Shown: positions 26,624 to 35,892, counted from the first letter of the stretch. The stretch is DNA of 64,000 bases from Candidatus Eiseniibacteriota bacterium (GCA_023129715.1 JAGMBO010000005.1:82116-146115), one strand, 5' to 3'. The notes: a model not told the origin generated them from the sequence alone. Numbers and translations: made by a program.

Positions 26624-28162
26624 TCAGAGCAAAGGTTCCTCCAGTGCCGGGCGGCCCTTCTCCGAAACGGAGAGGCGCTCGGCAATCATTTCTCCCAGCA
26701 AGGCGATGCCGCGTTGAATGCGTGCTTCGCTCTCGCGATTGAAGGAGAGACGCATGGCGTTGCGCCCTCCCCCATTGGGATAGAAGGCGATTCCCGGCGA
26801 GAAGAGCACGCCGCGAGCCGCCGCCTGATGGAACAGCTCGACAGTGTCGACCGCCGCGGGCAGCTCGGCCCACAGCGTCATGCCGCCTCCCGGGCGCGTC
26901 CACCGAGCCGCTGCGGGGAAGTGTTCCTCCAGAGCGCGCAGCATCGCGCGCAGGCGGCGCGCATTGACTCGCCGGATGCGGCGCAGATGGTCATCGAGAT
27001 ACCCGGCGCGACAGAAGCGTTCAAGGGCCCGCTGGGCGAGCGTGGCGGAGGCCAAATCCGTCGCCCAGCGTATCTGGCGTAACGAGTCGGCCAGCCCTGC
27101 GGGGATCACCAACCATCCGATGCGCAGACCGGGAAAGAGGATCTTCGAGAAGGTCCCCAAGTGGATGACCTGTCCTTCCCGGTCGTCGCCCAGCAAGGGG
27201 CGCGGCCGTTGCCCCGAGTAGTAGAGATCGGTGTCGTAGTGGTCTTCAATGATCGCCAGGCGGTAGCGCCGCGCCAACCCCAGCAGCCGGTCGCGCTCGG
27301 CGGACCCCAGACTGATCCCGGTCGGGTTCTGGAAGCAGGGCATCGTATACAGGAACTTGACCGGCTCGTGCTCGAGCAACGCCTCAAGCGCATCGAGATC
27401 CAAGCCGGCCTCCCCCATCGGCACGGTCACCAGACGGGCGCCCGCGTGACGCAGGGAGAGAAAGGCCCCGGTATAGGTCGGCGCCTCGAGAACCACCGCA
27501 TCCCCGGGCGCGAGCAGCAGCTTGCCGATCAGATCGAGGCCCTGCTGTGAGCCACTGACGATGAAGACGCGTTCGATGTCGATCTCTCCCGCACCCCACT
27601 CACGCAACTGCTCGACAATCCACTCGCGCAAGCGCTCGTCGCCCTCGGTCGGCCCGTAGTCGAGGATCCCGGGCCCGGCGTCGTCCAGGACCGCGCGCAG
27701 GCAGCCGGCGAGATCTTCCAAGGGAAACTGCTTGCGCTCGGCGATGGCGCCGGTCAGCTGAATCGCGTCGGGCGGCACCGGCAAGTGCCGCGCCGAGAGC
27801 CACTGCCGCGGATCCCCCTCCAACGCCTGGGGATCACGCAACAACCGGCGCCACGCGAAGGGAGGGGTTCCCTCCGCCGCCTCGCCGGGCACGGCAGCAG
27901 GCATCACGGGCGCCACGACAAAGCTGCCTGCGCCGACCCCCGCGCGCAACAACCCGGCACTCTCCAGTGACCGATAGGCAGCAACCGCCGTGTTGCGATG
28001 AATGCCCAGGCGCGCGGCGAGCGCCCGCGTGGAGGCGAGACGTTCCCCATCATCGAAGCGACCTGCATGAATCGCATCGCGAATCGCCCCGGCGATCTGC
28101 TGGTACGCGGGTACCCGCGAGTCGCGGTCGATGCGAATCGATAGGGATCGTGGACCTGACAT
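26624..28162 (-). CDS. pdxR: PdxR-like MocR regulator (GntR HTH + aminotransferase fold)
   Basis: A 512-residue fusion of a GntR-type winged helix (about 15-85, STRALAARLGIHRNTAVAAY) and a fold-type I aminotransferase domain. GSQQGLDLIGKLL, MPCFQNPTGIS, IIEDHYDTDLYY and the PLP-lysine region HLGTFSKILFPGLRIGW are intact. MocR proteins of this sort sense PLP and control pdxST, which lie directly downstream on the same strand (93-bp gap). ATG 28162 has AAGGAG upstream. A 28-bp palindrome and a further ATTGGAC half-site lie just upstream, the expected place for an operator. Confidence 0.88.
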   Translation of the reverse strand: MSGPRSLSIRIDRDSRVPAYQQIAGAIRDAIHAGRFDDGERLASTRALAARLGIHRNTAVAAYRSLESAGLLRAGVGAGSFVVAPVMPAAVPGEAAEGTPPFAWRRLLRDPQALEGDPRQWLSARHLPVPPDAIQLTGAIAERKQFPLEDLAGCLRAVLDDAGPGILDYGPTEGDERLREWIVEQLREWGAGEIDIERVFIVSGSQQGLDLIGKLLLAPGDAVVLEAPTYTGAFLSLRHAGARLVTVPMGEAGLDLDALEALLEHEPVKFLYTMPCFQNPTGISLGSAERDRLLGLARRYRLAIIEDHYDTDLYYSGQRPRPLLGDDREGQVIHLGTFSKILFPGLRIGWLVIPAGLADSLRQIRWATDLASATLAQRALERFCRAGYLDDHLRRIRRVNARRLRAMLRALEEHFPAAARWTRPGGGMTLWAELPAAVDTVELFHQAAARGVLFSPGIAFYPNGGGRNAMRLSFNRESEARIQRGIALLGEMIAERLSVSEKGRPALEEPLL

Positions 28163-28200
28163 GCCGCCACTCCTTCTTTGGTACATACCATTGTCGCCAT

Positions 28201-28274
28201 ATTGGACGAATGATCAAGCAGAAAATCGGTATTTCTCCCTCATAATGCGCGCATTGGACTAGTCCAATGCGCGC
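28201..28274. promoter_or_regulatory. Putative PdxR operator: 28-bp perfect palindrome plus extra half-site
   Basis: 28247-28274 is a perfect palindrome with arm GCGCGCATTGGACT. It contains the inverted half-sites ATTGGAC and GTCCAAT. The same ATTGGAC is repeated directly at 28201-28207, 52 bp (about five helical turns) from its palindromic copy at 28253. A direct half-site plus an inverted pair is a layout used by MocR regulators. The region is also the most AT-rich of the spacer upstream of pdxR. Confidence 0.55.
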
Positions 28275-28440
28275 GCGTTCAATGGTCACTGCTAGCAGAC
28301 CATGCCGCTCCGGGCAGCATGCGAGATCGCTTTGGCATTGCCCTTGCGCCTGGCAAACCGTAGGTTGCCCTTGCGGGGAGGGCCCGCAGGGATTGCCGGG
28401 CAGGCCGTGCAGACTGCTCCGTCTTGTGAGGAGGTCGTCG

Positions 28441-28911
28441 ATGGAGAAGCTCCGAATCGAGTCGAACACCAACATCAGCAAGATCGTCCTCCGCAGCGTT
28501 CCGGACCGCGCCGGGATCGCCGCAGAGATCTTTGGCGCCCTCGCGACGCAGGGGTTCAATGTCGAACTCGTCGTCACCAGCGGCGGCACGAAGGGAACCG
28601 CCGACATTTGTCTGGCCGTCTCGCAAGACCAGCAGCGGGATATCCATTCCACGCTCGACAAGATCCGCGACGAGGTCCAGGCCAAGGACGTCGAGGCCGA
28701 CACCGCGGTGGCGCTCGTCTCGATTACCGGCCCCAATCTCTCCAAGGTGCCCGGTGTCGCCGGACGGCTCTTCAATGCGCTCTCGAACAAGGGAATCAAC
28801 ATCGACGTCATCTCGACGTCGCTTTCTTCGGTAACCTGCATGATCGCCGAGGAACAGACGGCGGCGGCCGTCGCCGCCCTGGAGGGAGAGTTTCTCGAGG
28901 ACCGCGTCTAA
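28441..28911 (+). CDS. Stand-alone tandem ACT-domain protein
   Basis: A 156-residue protein made of two ACT domains resembling the C-terminal regulatory part of aspartokinase. Domain 1 (about 10-75) has ISKIVLRSVPDRAGIAAEIF; domain 2 (about 85-156) has VALVSITGPNLSKVPGVAGR, then LFNALSNKGINIDVISTS. No kinase domain precedes it and the upstream 140 bp do not encode one. It may bind an amino acid and act as a regulatory subunit or sensor; free ACT pairs like this are seen beside aspartokinase or as decoys. ATG 28441 follows GAGGAGGTC. Confidence 0.75.
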   Translation: MEKLRIESNTNISKIVLRSVPDRAGIAAEIFGALATQGFNVELVVTSGGTKGTADICLAVSQDQQRDIHSTLDKIRDEVQAKDVEADTAVALVSITGPNLSKVPGVAGRLFNALSNKGINIDVISTSLSSVTCMIAEEQTAAAVAALEGEFLEDRV

Positions 28912-29120
28912 TCGCCCCCAGTAGGAGCCTGCACCGGGTGGCCGTGTTGCCCGCTGCGGGCATCTCTGTTAGGGTACGACAGGTATGGGGGGGCCGCTCG
29001 GACGCCAGGCGGCCCGACTTCAAAGGACCGCCTCCACGCCCGGGGTGTTAGAGGCGGGTGCCGCCCACCACCGAGCAGCTTGTGCGCCGACCCCGGGAGA
29101 CGTGACGAGGGGCAGAAGCG

Positions 29121-30779
29121 ATGTCATCAACGCCGAAAACCAACACCGGGACTGCTGCCAGGCCTGCGAATCCCAGTGCGGCGCCCGTTCATCAGACCTA
29201 CTCGGGCATTCCGCTCGAACAGACCTACACCGAGGCTAGCCGCGCAGACCTGCTCTCGGACCATGGCCGCCAACCCGATGCGTCCCGGCCGGGTGAGTAT
29301 CCCTTCACCCGCGGCATCCACGCCGACATGTACCGCGGCCGCCGCTGGACGATGCGCATGTTCGCCGGCTTCGGCACACCCCGCGATACCAATCGCCGCT
29401 TCCACTATCTGCTCGACCATGGGCAGACCGGCCTCTCGACGGCTTTCGATATGCCCACCCTGATGGGCTATGACCCCGATCACGCGATGAGCGCCGGTGA
29501 AGTCGGACGCGAGGGGGTTTCGATCGCCTGCCTGCCCGACATGGAACTGCTCTTCGATCGCATTCCTCTCGACCAGGTCAGCACATCGATGACGATCAAC
29601 GCCACCGCAATCGTCATGCTGGCCCTCTACGCCGCCGTCGGTGAGAAGCAGGGCGTCGCCTCCGAGAAGCTGCGCGGGACGATCCAGAACGACATCCTGA
29701 AGGAATTCATCGCCCAGAAGGAGTGGATCTGTCCGCCCGAACCCTCAATGCGCATCATCCGCGATATGCTCGTTTACGGCACGCGCCACCTGCCCAGCTG
29801 GAATACGATCTCGATCAGCGGGTATCACATCCGGGAAGCGGGCGCGACGGCAACTCAGGAGCTTGCCTTCACCCTCGCCGACGGCATCGGCTATGTCGAT
29901 GCAGGCATTGCCGCCGGCTTGCATCCCGACGAGTTCGCACCGCGGCTCTCCTTCTTCTTCGATGTGCACAACGACTTCTTCGAAGAGATCGCCAAGTTCC
30001 GAGCTGCACGCCGCATGTGGGCGAAGATCATGCGCGAACGGTTCGGCGCCAAGAACCCGCGCTCCTGGTGGCTGCGCACCCATGCCCAGACGGCGGGGGT
30101 CTCGCTGACCGCGCCGCAGCCCTACAACAACGTCGTACGCGTCGCTCTGCAGGGACTGGCGGCCGTTCTCGGCGGGACGCAGTCGCTGCACACCAACTCG
30201 CTCGATGAAACCTATGCGCTGCCGACGGAAGAGGCGGCCAAGATCGCCCTGCGCACGCAGCAACTTATCGCCGATGAGTCGAATGTCCCCGCGGTTGCCG
30301 ATCCACTTGGCGGGGCCCACTTCGTCGAGACCCTCACCGACCAAGTCGAGGAAGCGGCCTGGAAGTACATCGAACACATCGATAGCCTCGGCGGCATTGT
30401 CGCCGCAATCAATCAAGGCTATCCACAAATGGAAATCTCCCGTTCGGCCTACGAGTTCCAACAGCAGGTAGAACGAGGAGAGCGCGTGATCGTCGGCGTC
30501 AACAAGTACGTGGAGGAGGAAGAGGAAGACCCGGTCCCGACGTTGAAGATCGACATGGCCGTGGAGCGCGGACAGCAGGAATACATCCTCAGAGTACGGG
30601 AAGCCCGCAATGCGCAGGCGGCCCGCGACGCCATCGATGCCGTGCGCCAGGCCGCCGCCGGAAAAGAAAACCTCGTTCCCCCGATCATTGCGGCGGTCAA
30701 GGCCCATATAACCCTCGGGGAGATCAGCGACGTCTTCCGCGAAGTCTTCGGCGTTTACCGGGATCCCGCGTTCCTTTGA
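29121..30779 (+). CDS. Methylmalonyl-CoA mutase, catalytic (large/N-terminal) subunit
   Basis: A 552-residue TIM-barrel domain with the acyl-CoA mutase signatures [73 protein letters not shown] and [15 protein letters not shown]. The cobalamin-binding domain (DxHxxG) is missing, so this is the split type and needs a separate B12 subunit that is not in this window. It interconverts methylmalonyl-CoA and succinyl-CoA, or a related acyl pair. ATG 29121 has GAGGGGCAG upstream. Confidence 0.92.
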   Translation: MSSTPKTNTGTAARPANPSAAPVHQTYSGIPLEQTYTEASRADLLSDHGRQPDASRPGEYPFTRGIHADMYRGRRWTMRMFAGFGTPRDTNRRFHYLLDHGQTGLSTAFDMPTLMGYDPDHAMSAGEVGREGVSIACLPDMELLFDRIPLDQVSTSMTINATAIVMLALYAAVGEKQGVASEKLRGTIQNDILKEFIAQKEWICPPEPSMRIIRDMLVYGTRHLPSWNTISISGYHIREAGATATQELAFTLADGIGYVDAGIAAGLHPDEFAPRLSFFFDVHNDFFEEIAKFRAARRMWAKIMRERFGAKNPRSWWLRTHAQTAGVSLTAPQPYNNVVRVALQGLAAVLGGTQSLHTNSLDETYALPTEEAAKIALRTQQLIADESNVPAVADPLGGAHFVETLTDQVEEAAWKYIEHIDSLGGIVAAINQGYPQMEISRSAYEFQQQVERGERVIVGVNKYVEEEEEDPVPTLKIDMAVERGQQEYILRVREARNAQAARDAIDAVRQAAAGKENLVPPIIAAVKAHITLGEISDVFREVFGVYRDPAFL

Positions 30780-30848
30780 TAGACGGCACCGCGCGATCGA
30801 CGGCGAGAACACGAACGGAACGTGAACCTTGCTTACTGGAGGTCATGG

Positions 30849-31673
30849 ATGGACTGTCCGCAAGGGGACCGAGCCGTGGTGCAGGCGCTCCGCCTGGGCC
30901 TCGAACCTGAACGCATCGAGCAGATGGTGACCCCGGTCACCATCGAGCCCGAAACCCTGATCATCCGCAGCGCGTCGGCCGATCCGGTGCCTCTGCTGCT
31001 CTGCCTACATCCTTCGCGCCTATGCGAGTTTCAATGCGCTCAGAAGCTGCGTGATCTGGAACAGCTGGCGGCCCACATCGCCTTTCCCCGGGGGCTGCAC
31101 GCGCGCGAGGTCGACCTCGGCGGTGCGCGCACGGTCGGCTATGCATGGTACCAGTATACGGGAGACAACCCGGCCTTCCGTCAGAGCCTATCCGCTGCCG
31201 CCGCGTATCTCGATGCCGTGCTCGCTCGCCTCCGCGAGCAGCTCGCGCTGCAGGATGAGCGCTTCTACGTGATCGGCATCGAGGACGCCGCCATGCTGGC
31301 GATCATCTTTGCCCTGCGTCACGCCCCTCACTGCGCGGCCGTGGCCGCCATCGACGGCCAACTACACCCCGAAGTCATCGACGAATTCACCGGCGCCGCC
31401 GAGTCCCTGCCGCTGCTGCGCATGCGTCACCGCATTCCGACTCCACGTGGCGAGCAGGCCGCGGAGAGCGAGGCCCTGCGCGCCCTTGGGCTCTCCATTG
31501 ACGAGCAGATCGTGCACACCTATGAGAAGAGGTGGGAAGAAGAGGCGGGCATGCTCATCTCCTGGTTGTCACAGAGCGCCGGCCTGACGGTTACCGGGGA
31601 TGGAGACGCATCGACCGCAGTGGCGGTCGATGCATCCTCGCCGCATGGACTGGGCGGATTCGAATCGTCGTAG
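30849..31673 (+). CDS. Alpha/beta-hydrolase-like protein lacking the nucleophile
   Basis: A 274-residue protein of uncertain family. ATG 30849 was chosen because GGAGG ends 6 bp before it; a GTG at 30822 is in frame. DPVPLLLCLHPSRL (near 50) and ERFYVIGIEDAAMLAIIFAL (near 145) have the layout of the first strand and nucleophile elbow of a phospholipase/carboxylesterase, but the G-x-S-x-G serine position is G-I-E-D-A, so catalysis is unlikely. The C-terminus is a low-complexity tail. It follows the mutase gene by 69 bp and may be co-transcribed. Confidence 0.45.
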   Translation: MDCPQGDRAVVQALRLGLEPERIEQMVTPVTIEPETLIIRSASADPVPLLLCLHPSRLCEFQCAQKLRDLEQLAAHIAFPRGLHAREVDLGGARTVGYAWYQYTGDNPAFRQSLSAAAAYLDAVLARLREQLALQDERFYVIGIEDAAMLAIIFALRHAPHCAAVAAIDGQLHPEVIDEFTGAAESLPLLRMRHRIPTPRGEQAAESEALRALGLSIDEQIVHTYEKRWEEEAGMLISWLSQSAGLTVTGDGDASTAVAVDASSPHGLGGFESS

Positions 31674-31804
31674 ACCGATGCGGCCCTGGCACTTCCGCAC
31701 AGCCATCTCCGCGCGGCGGGCACATCCCGCAGGTCCCATGCGGTCCGCTCGCCCCTTGCCCGTTCAAGAATCCGTGCAAAGCCATCGGGATCATCGAAGC
31801 CGGC

Positions 31805-32732
31805 TCAGGGGAAAAGCCCCAGGCGCTTCATCTTCCCGATCAGCGTCGTGCGGCTGATCCCACCGAGCAAGCGTGCCGCCTGCGTCCGATTCTCCCCCGC
31901 CTGCTCAAGCGCATGAGCGATCAGGCGCGTCTCGACCTGTGCCAGCAGGGACTCGAGCGTGAGCCCCACCGGCACCTCGACGGGCCAGTGCTCCACGCCG
32001 GCGACCGGCGGTTTCTCCGAAGAAGAGCCATCCCCACGCACCGCGGCACGCGCCGGGCGGGCGGCGGCGCCTCCCAGATGGCCGTCGAGCATCAGCAGCG
32101 CCTCATCGAGTTCCGCCCCGCCCTGTTGGTTCCAGAGCACGGCGGCCCGCTCGATCGCGAACTTCAGTTCGCGGACGTTCCCGTGCCAGGGATGGTGCAA
32201 CAAGGCCCGCCGGGCCGCGGGGGAGAAGGGCGGAACCCAGGCCAGCGAGCAACGCAGAAAGTGTTCGGCCAGAGGAAGGATATCCCCCGGCCGATCGCGC
32301 AGCGGCGGCAGCGCCATGCGGATCGCACCGAGACGATAGAACAGATCCTGGCGAAACCGCCCCTGGGCGACGGCTTCATCGACACGCGTATTCGTCGCGG
32401 CGATGACACGGGTGGCTACGTGCCGGGTGCGGGTCTCTCCCAGGCGGCGCAGCTCCCCACTGTCGAGCACGCGCAGGAGCTTGGCTTGCGCACGCGGATC
32501 CATCTCACCAATCTCATCGAGGAACAGCGTCCCGCCATCGGCGGCCTCGAAAAGCCCCCGCTTTTCAACAACCGCACCGGTGAAGGCGCCGCGAGCATGT
32601 CCGAAGAGCTCGCTCTCGTGCAGTTCCCCGGGCAGCGCCCCGCAGTTGATCGCCACCCAGGGGTGACGACGCCGTTCACTGTGACGATGGATGGCCCGGG
32701 CGACCACCTCCTTTCCCGTCCCACTCTCTCCT
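31805..32732 (-). pseudogene. Sigma-54 activator, 3' part (AAA+ and Fis domains), cut by integrated element
   Basis: This is the larger half of a bacterial enhancer-binding protein. From [18 protein letters not shown] it continues with [13 protein letters not shown] (sigma-54 contact loop), [11 protein letters not shown] (Walker B), VIAATN (sensor I), [15 protein letters not shown] and a C-terminal Fis-type helix-turn-helix ending [15 protein letters not shown]. Upstream of the Walker A the frame enters the element and meets a TGA at about 32757. The missing start lies at 42976-43361. Joining 31805-32732 with 42976-43361 gives 438 in-frame codons and restores [12 protein letters not shown]. 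Confidence 0.88.
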
Positions 32733-32750
32733 GCAAGTAGTACACAACTG
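32715..32750. other. attL of the integrated element (core CCT at 32730-32732)
   Basis: The left boundary is placed where sigma-54 activator codons stop matching. It shares only the trinucleotide CCT with the right boundary, as expected for a serine recombinase with a 2-3 bp crossover core. The position is fixed by the exact reading-frame restoration of the split gene. Confidence 0.75.
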
Positions 32751-32923
32751 GGATATCAAGCTAGACCTGCCCCGGCGCCGTCGCTGGGGGAAAAGGGGAA
32801 CCGCCGCGGAAGCTCCTGCGAAGAGTCGCGGCGGTTCGAAGCAGTCCGCCCAGGGGACCACTAAGGGCATCGTATCGCCCCCCGTGGTCGCCTGTCAAGA
32901 AGCGGGCGCAGGGGGGACAGTGG
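32733..32923 (+). other. Element left-end leader; would extend the recombinase frame in the excised circle
   Basis: There is no separate gene in these 191 bp. In the excised circle the sequence would follow codon 583 of the recombinase in frame and stay open for 66 more codons, through a basic segment LDLPRRRRWGKRG, to a TAG at 32932-32934, 11 bp inside the replication gene. Confidence 0.5.
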
Positions 32924-34492
32924 ATGTCTGTTAGCAAGACGCTGGATAGGGCGGGCCAGCAGCAGGATGCAAGGCCGATGACCGGGGATGATCCGGGCAA
33001 CGACTGGCAGCCCGATCAGACGTGGCGGGATGCCGATGATGCCGGGCCTGTCGTGGTGGTCCCCGACGATGAGACCGAGCGGCGCTTGCTCGGGGCGATC
33101 ATGGTCGAGCCCAGCGAGCTCGGGAAATTCGCCGATCGCCTAGGCCCGCACCATTTCGGGCGCGTGACCCACGCCACGATCTACAGCGCCATGCTGGAGG
33201 CGCGCCGGCGCAACGGAGAGCCCGACGTTTACGCCGTTCTGGCGCAACTCAGGCTCGCTGGCAACCTAGAGCGCATCCAAGACGAGAACGGCAGCTGCGC
33301 GGGGACATTCTACGTCCAGGGCTTGTTTGACAGCGGGGCGACAGGCAGGAACGCCGAGCACGATGCGGGCCTTGTGATCGAGAATGCCGCGCGCCGGCGG
33401 GCGATCAGACAGCTCGATGCGATCAAGGCGAAGCTCGCCAAAGGCGACAAGCTCGAGACGGTTCTCGACGCGCAACGCGCCCACCTCGAGCAGCTCGCCG
33501 AGGTGGTGAGGCCGACGGGCGAGACTCCCTTGCGGCGGCTCGACCTGGAGCACTATGAGCGCGAAGGCGTGCCTGCCGTTGACTGGCTCGTCAAGGGCTG
33601 GCTCATCACCAAAGGCATCGTCATCCTGGCCGGCGATGAGAAGGTGGGCAAGAGTATCGTCGCGCTGGCGCTGGCGCAGGCGCTGGCGCGTGGTGAGAAC
33701 TGGTGCGGGCTCGAGGTGGCGCGCGCCTGCCGCGTGCTCGTAGTAGATGCAGAGCTGCCCGAGTTCATGACCGCCAACCGAGCCATGCGCCTAGGTGGGC
33801 ATCACGAGAACCTGTTCATCGCCTCCGGCCAGTCGATCGAGCTCGATTCCCCCGATGGCGTGGCGCGTCTCGAGTGGGGCATCCGGGAGTTTCGGCCGGA
33901 TGTTGTCTTTCTGGATACGCTCCAACGCGTCTCGGGCGGCCTGAACGAGAACGATACAACCGACGCCAAGCGGTTCATGGGGGTCTTGCTCGATCTCCGC
34001 AACCGCTACGGGTGCGGCTTCGTGCTCGTTCACCATCGCCGAAAGGGTGTCGCCGGCTTCGGGCGCGGTTCGGACTCTGACAGCGTGCGCGGTTCAACGG
34101 TGTTTCGTTCGACTGTCGATGCCCTCTGGATCGCCAAGAAGCCGAAAGACGGCCGCATGCCGCTGAAACTCGAGGCGCAGCGCTACGGTCCGTCGGGCAT
34201 CACGATGCTCGTCGAACTCGACTTTGATGGCGACGAGGGGCCGATCACGCTCACCGGCCTAGGTGAGGTCGAGCCGGGCAACATGGCAACCGAGGCCGCC
34301 GAAGAGGCGATCCTGGCAACGCTCGGCGAGAATGGCCGCATGCCGCGCGGGGACATCGAGGCCGCTCTGCGGCAGGAGCACTCCCGGCCGACGGTGGGCC
34401 GGGCGCTGAAGGATCTGCAGCGTGCCGGGCACATCCGACGCCCGAAACGCGGGTTCTATGAGCTTTGTCTCGGGAACGGTGAGACGAAGTGA
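32924..34492 (+). CDS. Element replication ATPase: DnaB-N domain + RepA-like RecA-fold + winged helix
   Basis: A 522-residue protein. Residues about 45-150 resemble the DnaB N-terminal domain (ETERRLLGAIMVEPSELGKF, then FGRVTHATIYSAM). Residues about 205-420 are a RepA/AAA_25 RecA-type ATPase with Walker A GDEKVGKSI, Walker B RPDVVFLDTLQR and VLVHHRRKG, as in plasmid RSF1010 RepA. The C-terminal 70 residues look like a winged helix (MPRGDIEAALRQEHSRPTVG, then RALKDLQRAGHIRRP). It is probably the element's replicative helicase/initiator. ATG 32924 follows a G-run ribosome site. The iteron-like cluster begins inside its last codons. Confidence 0.75.
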   Translation: MSVSKTLDRAGQQQDARPMTGDDPGNDWQPDQTWRDADDAGPVVVVPDDETERRLLGAIMVEPSELGKFADRLGPHHFGRVTHATIYSAMLEARRRNGEPDVYAVLAQLRLAGNLERIQDENGSCAGTFYVQGLFDSGATGRNAEHDAGLVIENAARRRAIRQLDAIKAKLAKGDKLETVLDAQRAHLEQLAEVVRPTGETPLRRLDLEHYEREGVPAVDWLVKGWLITKGIVILAGDEKVGKSIVALALAQALARGENWCGLEVARACRVLVVDAELPEFMTANRAMRLGGHHENLFIASGQSIELDSPDGVARLEWGIREFRPDVVFLDTLQRVSGGLNENDTTDAKRFMGVLLDLRNRYGCGFVLVHHRRKGVAGFGRGSDSDSVRGSTVFRSTVDALWIAKKPKDGRMPLKLEAQRYGPSGITMLVELDFDGDEGPITLTGLGEVEPGNMATEAAEEAILATLGENGRMPRGDIEAALRQEHSRPTVGRALKDLQRAGHIRRPKRGFYELCLGNGETK

Positions 34493-34617
34493 GACGAAGC
34501 CGAGACAAGGAACGGCAATGAGTTGGAAGGCAATGAGATACGGACAAGCGGCGCTTGAGACAAGCCAAGTTTGTCTCTCCCCCGCCTTTCCTAAGGGGGA
34601 GACAAATTCTGAGACAA
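34464..34617. repeat. Iteron-like cluster of GAGACRA motifs with central hairpin; candidate origin
   Basis: Six direct GAGAC(A/G)A copies (34481, 34491, 34502, 34557, 34599, 34611) and two inverted TTTGTCTC copies (34464, 34570) lie within 154 bp. The inverted copy at 34570 and the direct copy at 34599 form a long hairpin (TTTGTCTC-TC-CCCC with GGGGGAGACAAA). Its position at the 3' end of the replication ATPase gene is typical of theta or strand-displacement origins. Confidence 0.6.
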
Positions 34618-34780
34618 CCGAAGAAGTGCGGCCGTCGAACTGGCACCCCCCCCTGCCGGCGGCTGCTTGTCCCGGCGGTGGGTCGGGTCGTTTCCGGCAT
34701 GGCCGACCCGGCCGCCGCTGGGTTCCGAGGACTGAGAGATGAGGATTGTGTTTCCGCCCGACGCGACAGAAGGAGCCCGT

Positions 34781-35392
34781 ATGGAGATCCGGCGACTGGT
34801 CGATTGCCTGGGCGAAGGACAAGGCGAGCATTACAGGCAGAAGCTCGAGGAGCTGATTGGATGGTATTTGCTCCACTACAGGCATGAGGACGTTCGCAGC
34901 CTCTTGAAATCCTGCATGGTTGACCATCCGGCACCCCTTGACGCTGTGCGCCAGAGGTTCGAGAAGGCGCGTCGGGGAGGTTTTCTGCAGACACACTCAG
35001 CGGCGGCGGCTGAGAAGGCGCGTGGATCATCTGAGGAAGTGCCCGAGGATCTGCTGCCGATCGTCTGGTTCCCGCCGCCGCCCCTCGGGGGGCTGCTGCA
35101 GGAGCTGGCGCGGTGCATCTCGAAGGTGCTCGACGGGCCGGGCATCGGTGAGGCCGACGTGCTCACGCTCCTGGTCGAAGGGTGGCGCGGGCAACTGTTC
35201 AAACTGCAGCGGGAGAAAGGTTCGACGCTGAATGCTGTCGAGCTGGTCAACGTACTCCAGCAGAGCGCAGCTCTTGCCGGGGACGGTGGCGTAGAGGTCC
35301 GCCTGCCGACGGTGGGCGGGAGTGGAGAGGCAACAGAACAAAGGGGGTCAGATGATGGCACAGACGACACGCAAGCTGGTGATGGTGAGTGA
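34781..35392 (+). CDS. Hypothetical element protein
   Basis: A 203-residue acidic-to-neutral protein with no recognised domain. It starts MEIRRLVDCLGEGQGEHY at ATG 34781, which has AAGGAG 5 bp upstream; an in-frame ATG at 34739 would add 14 residues. The middle is helical (LEELIGWYLLHYRHEDVRSL), and the segment after a Pro-rich PPPPLGG also looks helical. Its stop lies 40 bp inside the next gene, so it belongs to the same transcript as the replication ATPase. Function unknown. Confidence 0.55.
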   Translation: MEIRRLVDCLGEGQGEHYRQKLEELIGWYLLHYRHEDVRSLLKSCMVDHPAPLDAVRQRFEKARRGGFLQTHSAAAAEKARGSSEEVPEDLLPIVWFPPPPLGGLLQELARCISKVLDGPGIGEADVLTLLVEGWRGQLFKLQREKGSTLNAVELVNVLQQSAALAGDGGVEVRLPTVGGSGEATEQRGSDDGTDDTQAGDGE

Positions 35393-35591
35393 CGGCAAGA
35401 TCGCTCTCACCGGAGATGTCGCGCGGTTCGTCAACACGGCCGCGGCGGCCGCTGACCGGACTGTCGAGGAGTGGCTGCGCGATCAGGTGAAGGTCTCGAT
35501 GCGCGATTTTCCAGACGAGATCGGGATTGATGATGAGATGGACAGACTGCGCGAGGTGGCGGCGCAACGCAGGAAGGTCGCGAAGGGGTAG
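35352..35591 (+). CDS. Small hypothetical element protein
   Basis: A 79-residue protein starting MMAQTTRKLVMVSDGKIALT at ATG 35352, after AAAGGGGGTCAG. A helical middle (VARFVNTAAAAADRTVEEWL) and charged C-terminus (EMDRLREVAAQRRKVAKG) suggest a small DNA-binding or structural protein, somewhat like an Arc/CopG-type regulator. It overlaps the previous gene by 41 bp. No firm family. Confidence 0.5.
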   Translation: MMAQTTRKLVMVSDGKIALTGDVARFVNTAAAAADRTVEEWLRDQVKVSMRDFPDEIGIDDEMDRLREVAAQRRKVAKG

Positions 35592-35703
35592 CGAGGCGCA
35601 AGTGGCTGGCAGGCAGCAAGATACCCCATCCCAGCGGGCGATCTATGGATCTGCACTTGTTTGACCGAGCGTGCAGTCTCGCTCTCAGCAAAGGGAGTAA
35701 TCC

Positions 35704-35892
35704 ATGACCGGGATGGCCGACGCCCCAAACCCACCCCGCGGCCGGCTGACCGAGACATCGCGCGAGCCGGGAACGAAACCGGCCGCCTGGTGGGATTACG
35801 AAGCGACCGAGAAGGAACGGAAGAAGCACGACGCTGAACTTGCTGCATCGGCGGAACAGGAGGCACGGACTTTGGGAATTGCAAACCGATAA
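35704..35892 (+). CDS. Very small hypothetical protein upstream of capsid gene
   Basis: A 62-residue charged protein (WWDYEATEKERKKHDAELAA in the middle, probably helical). ATG 35704 has AAAGGGAG 6 bp upstream, which is the main support. No family recognised. Confidence 0.4.
   Translation: MTGMADAPNPPRGRLTETSREPGTKPAAWWDYEATEKERKKHDAELAASAEQEARTLGIANR

Noticed and set aside
28985..29070. Possible selenocysteine tRNA (CTTCAAA loop between GC stems)
   Set aside because: The anticodon-like loop is flanked by only a partly paired stem, and there is no T-arm or matching acceptor stem. It was checked because of the selenoprotein candidate.
34518..34742. 74-residue open frame overlapping the iteron region, ending in ATGA with a possible downstream start
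   Set aside because: Its codons are the GAGACRA repeats, the product looks random, and the downstream gene has a better start at 34781 with its own ribosome site.
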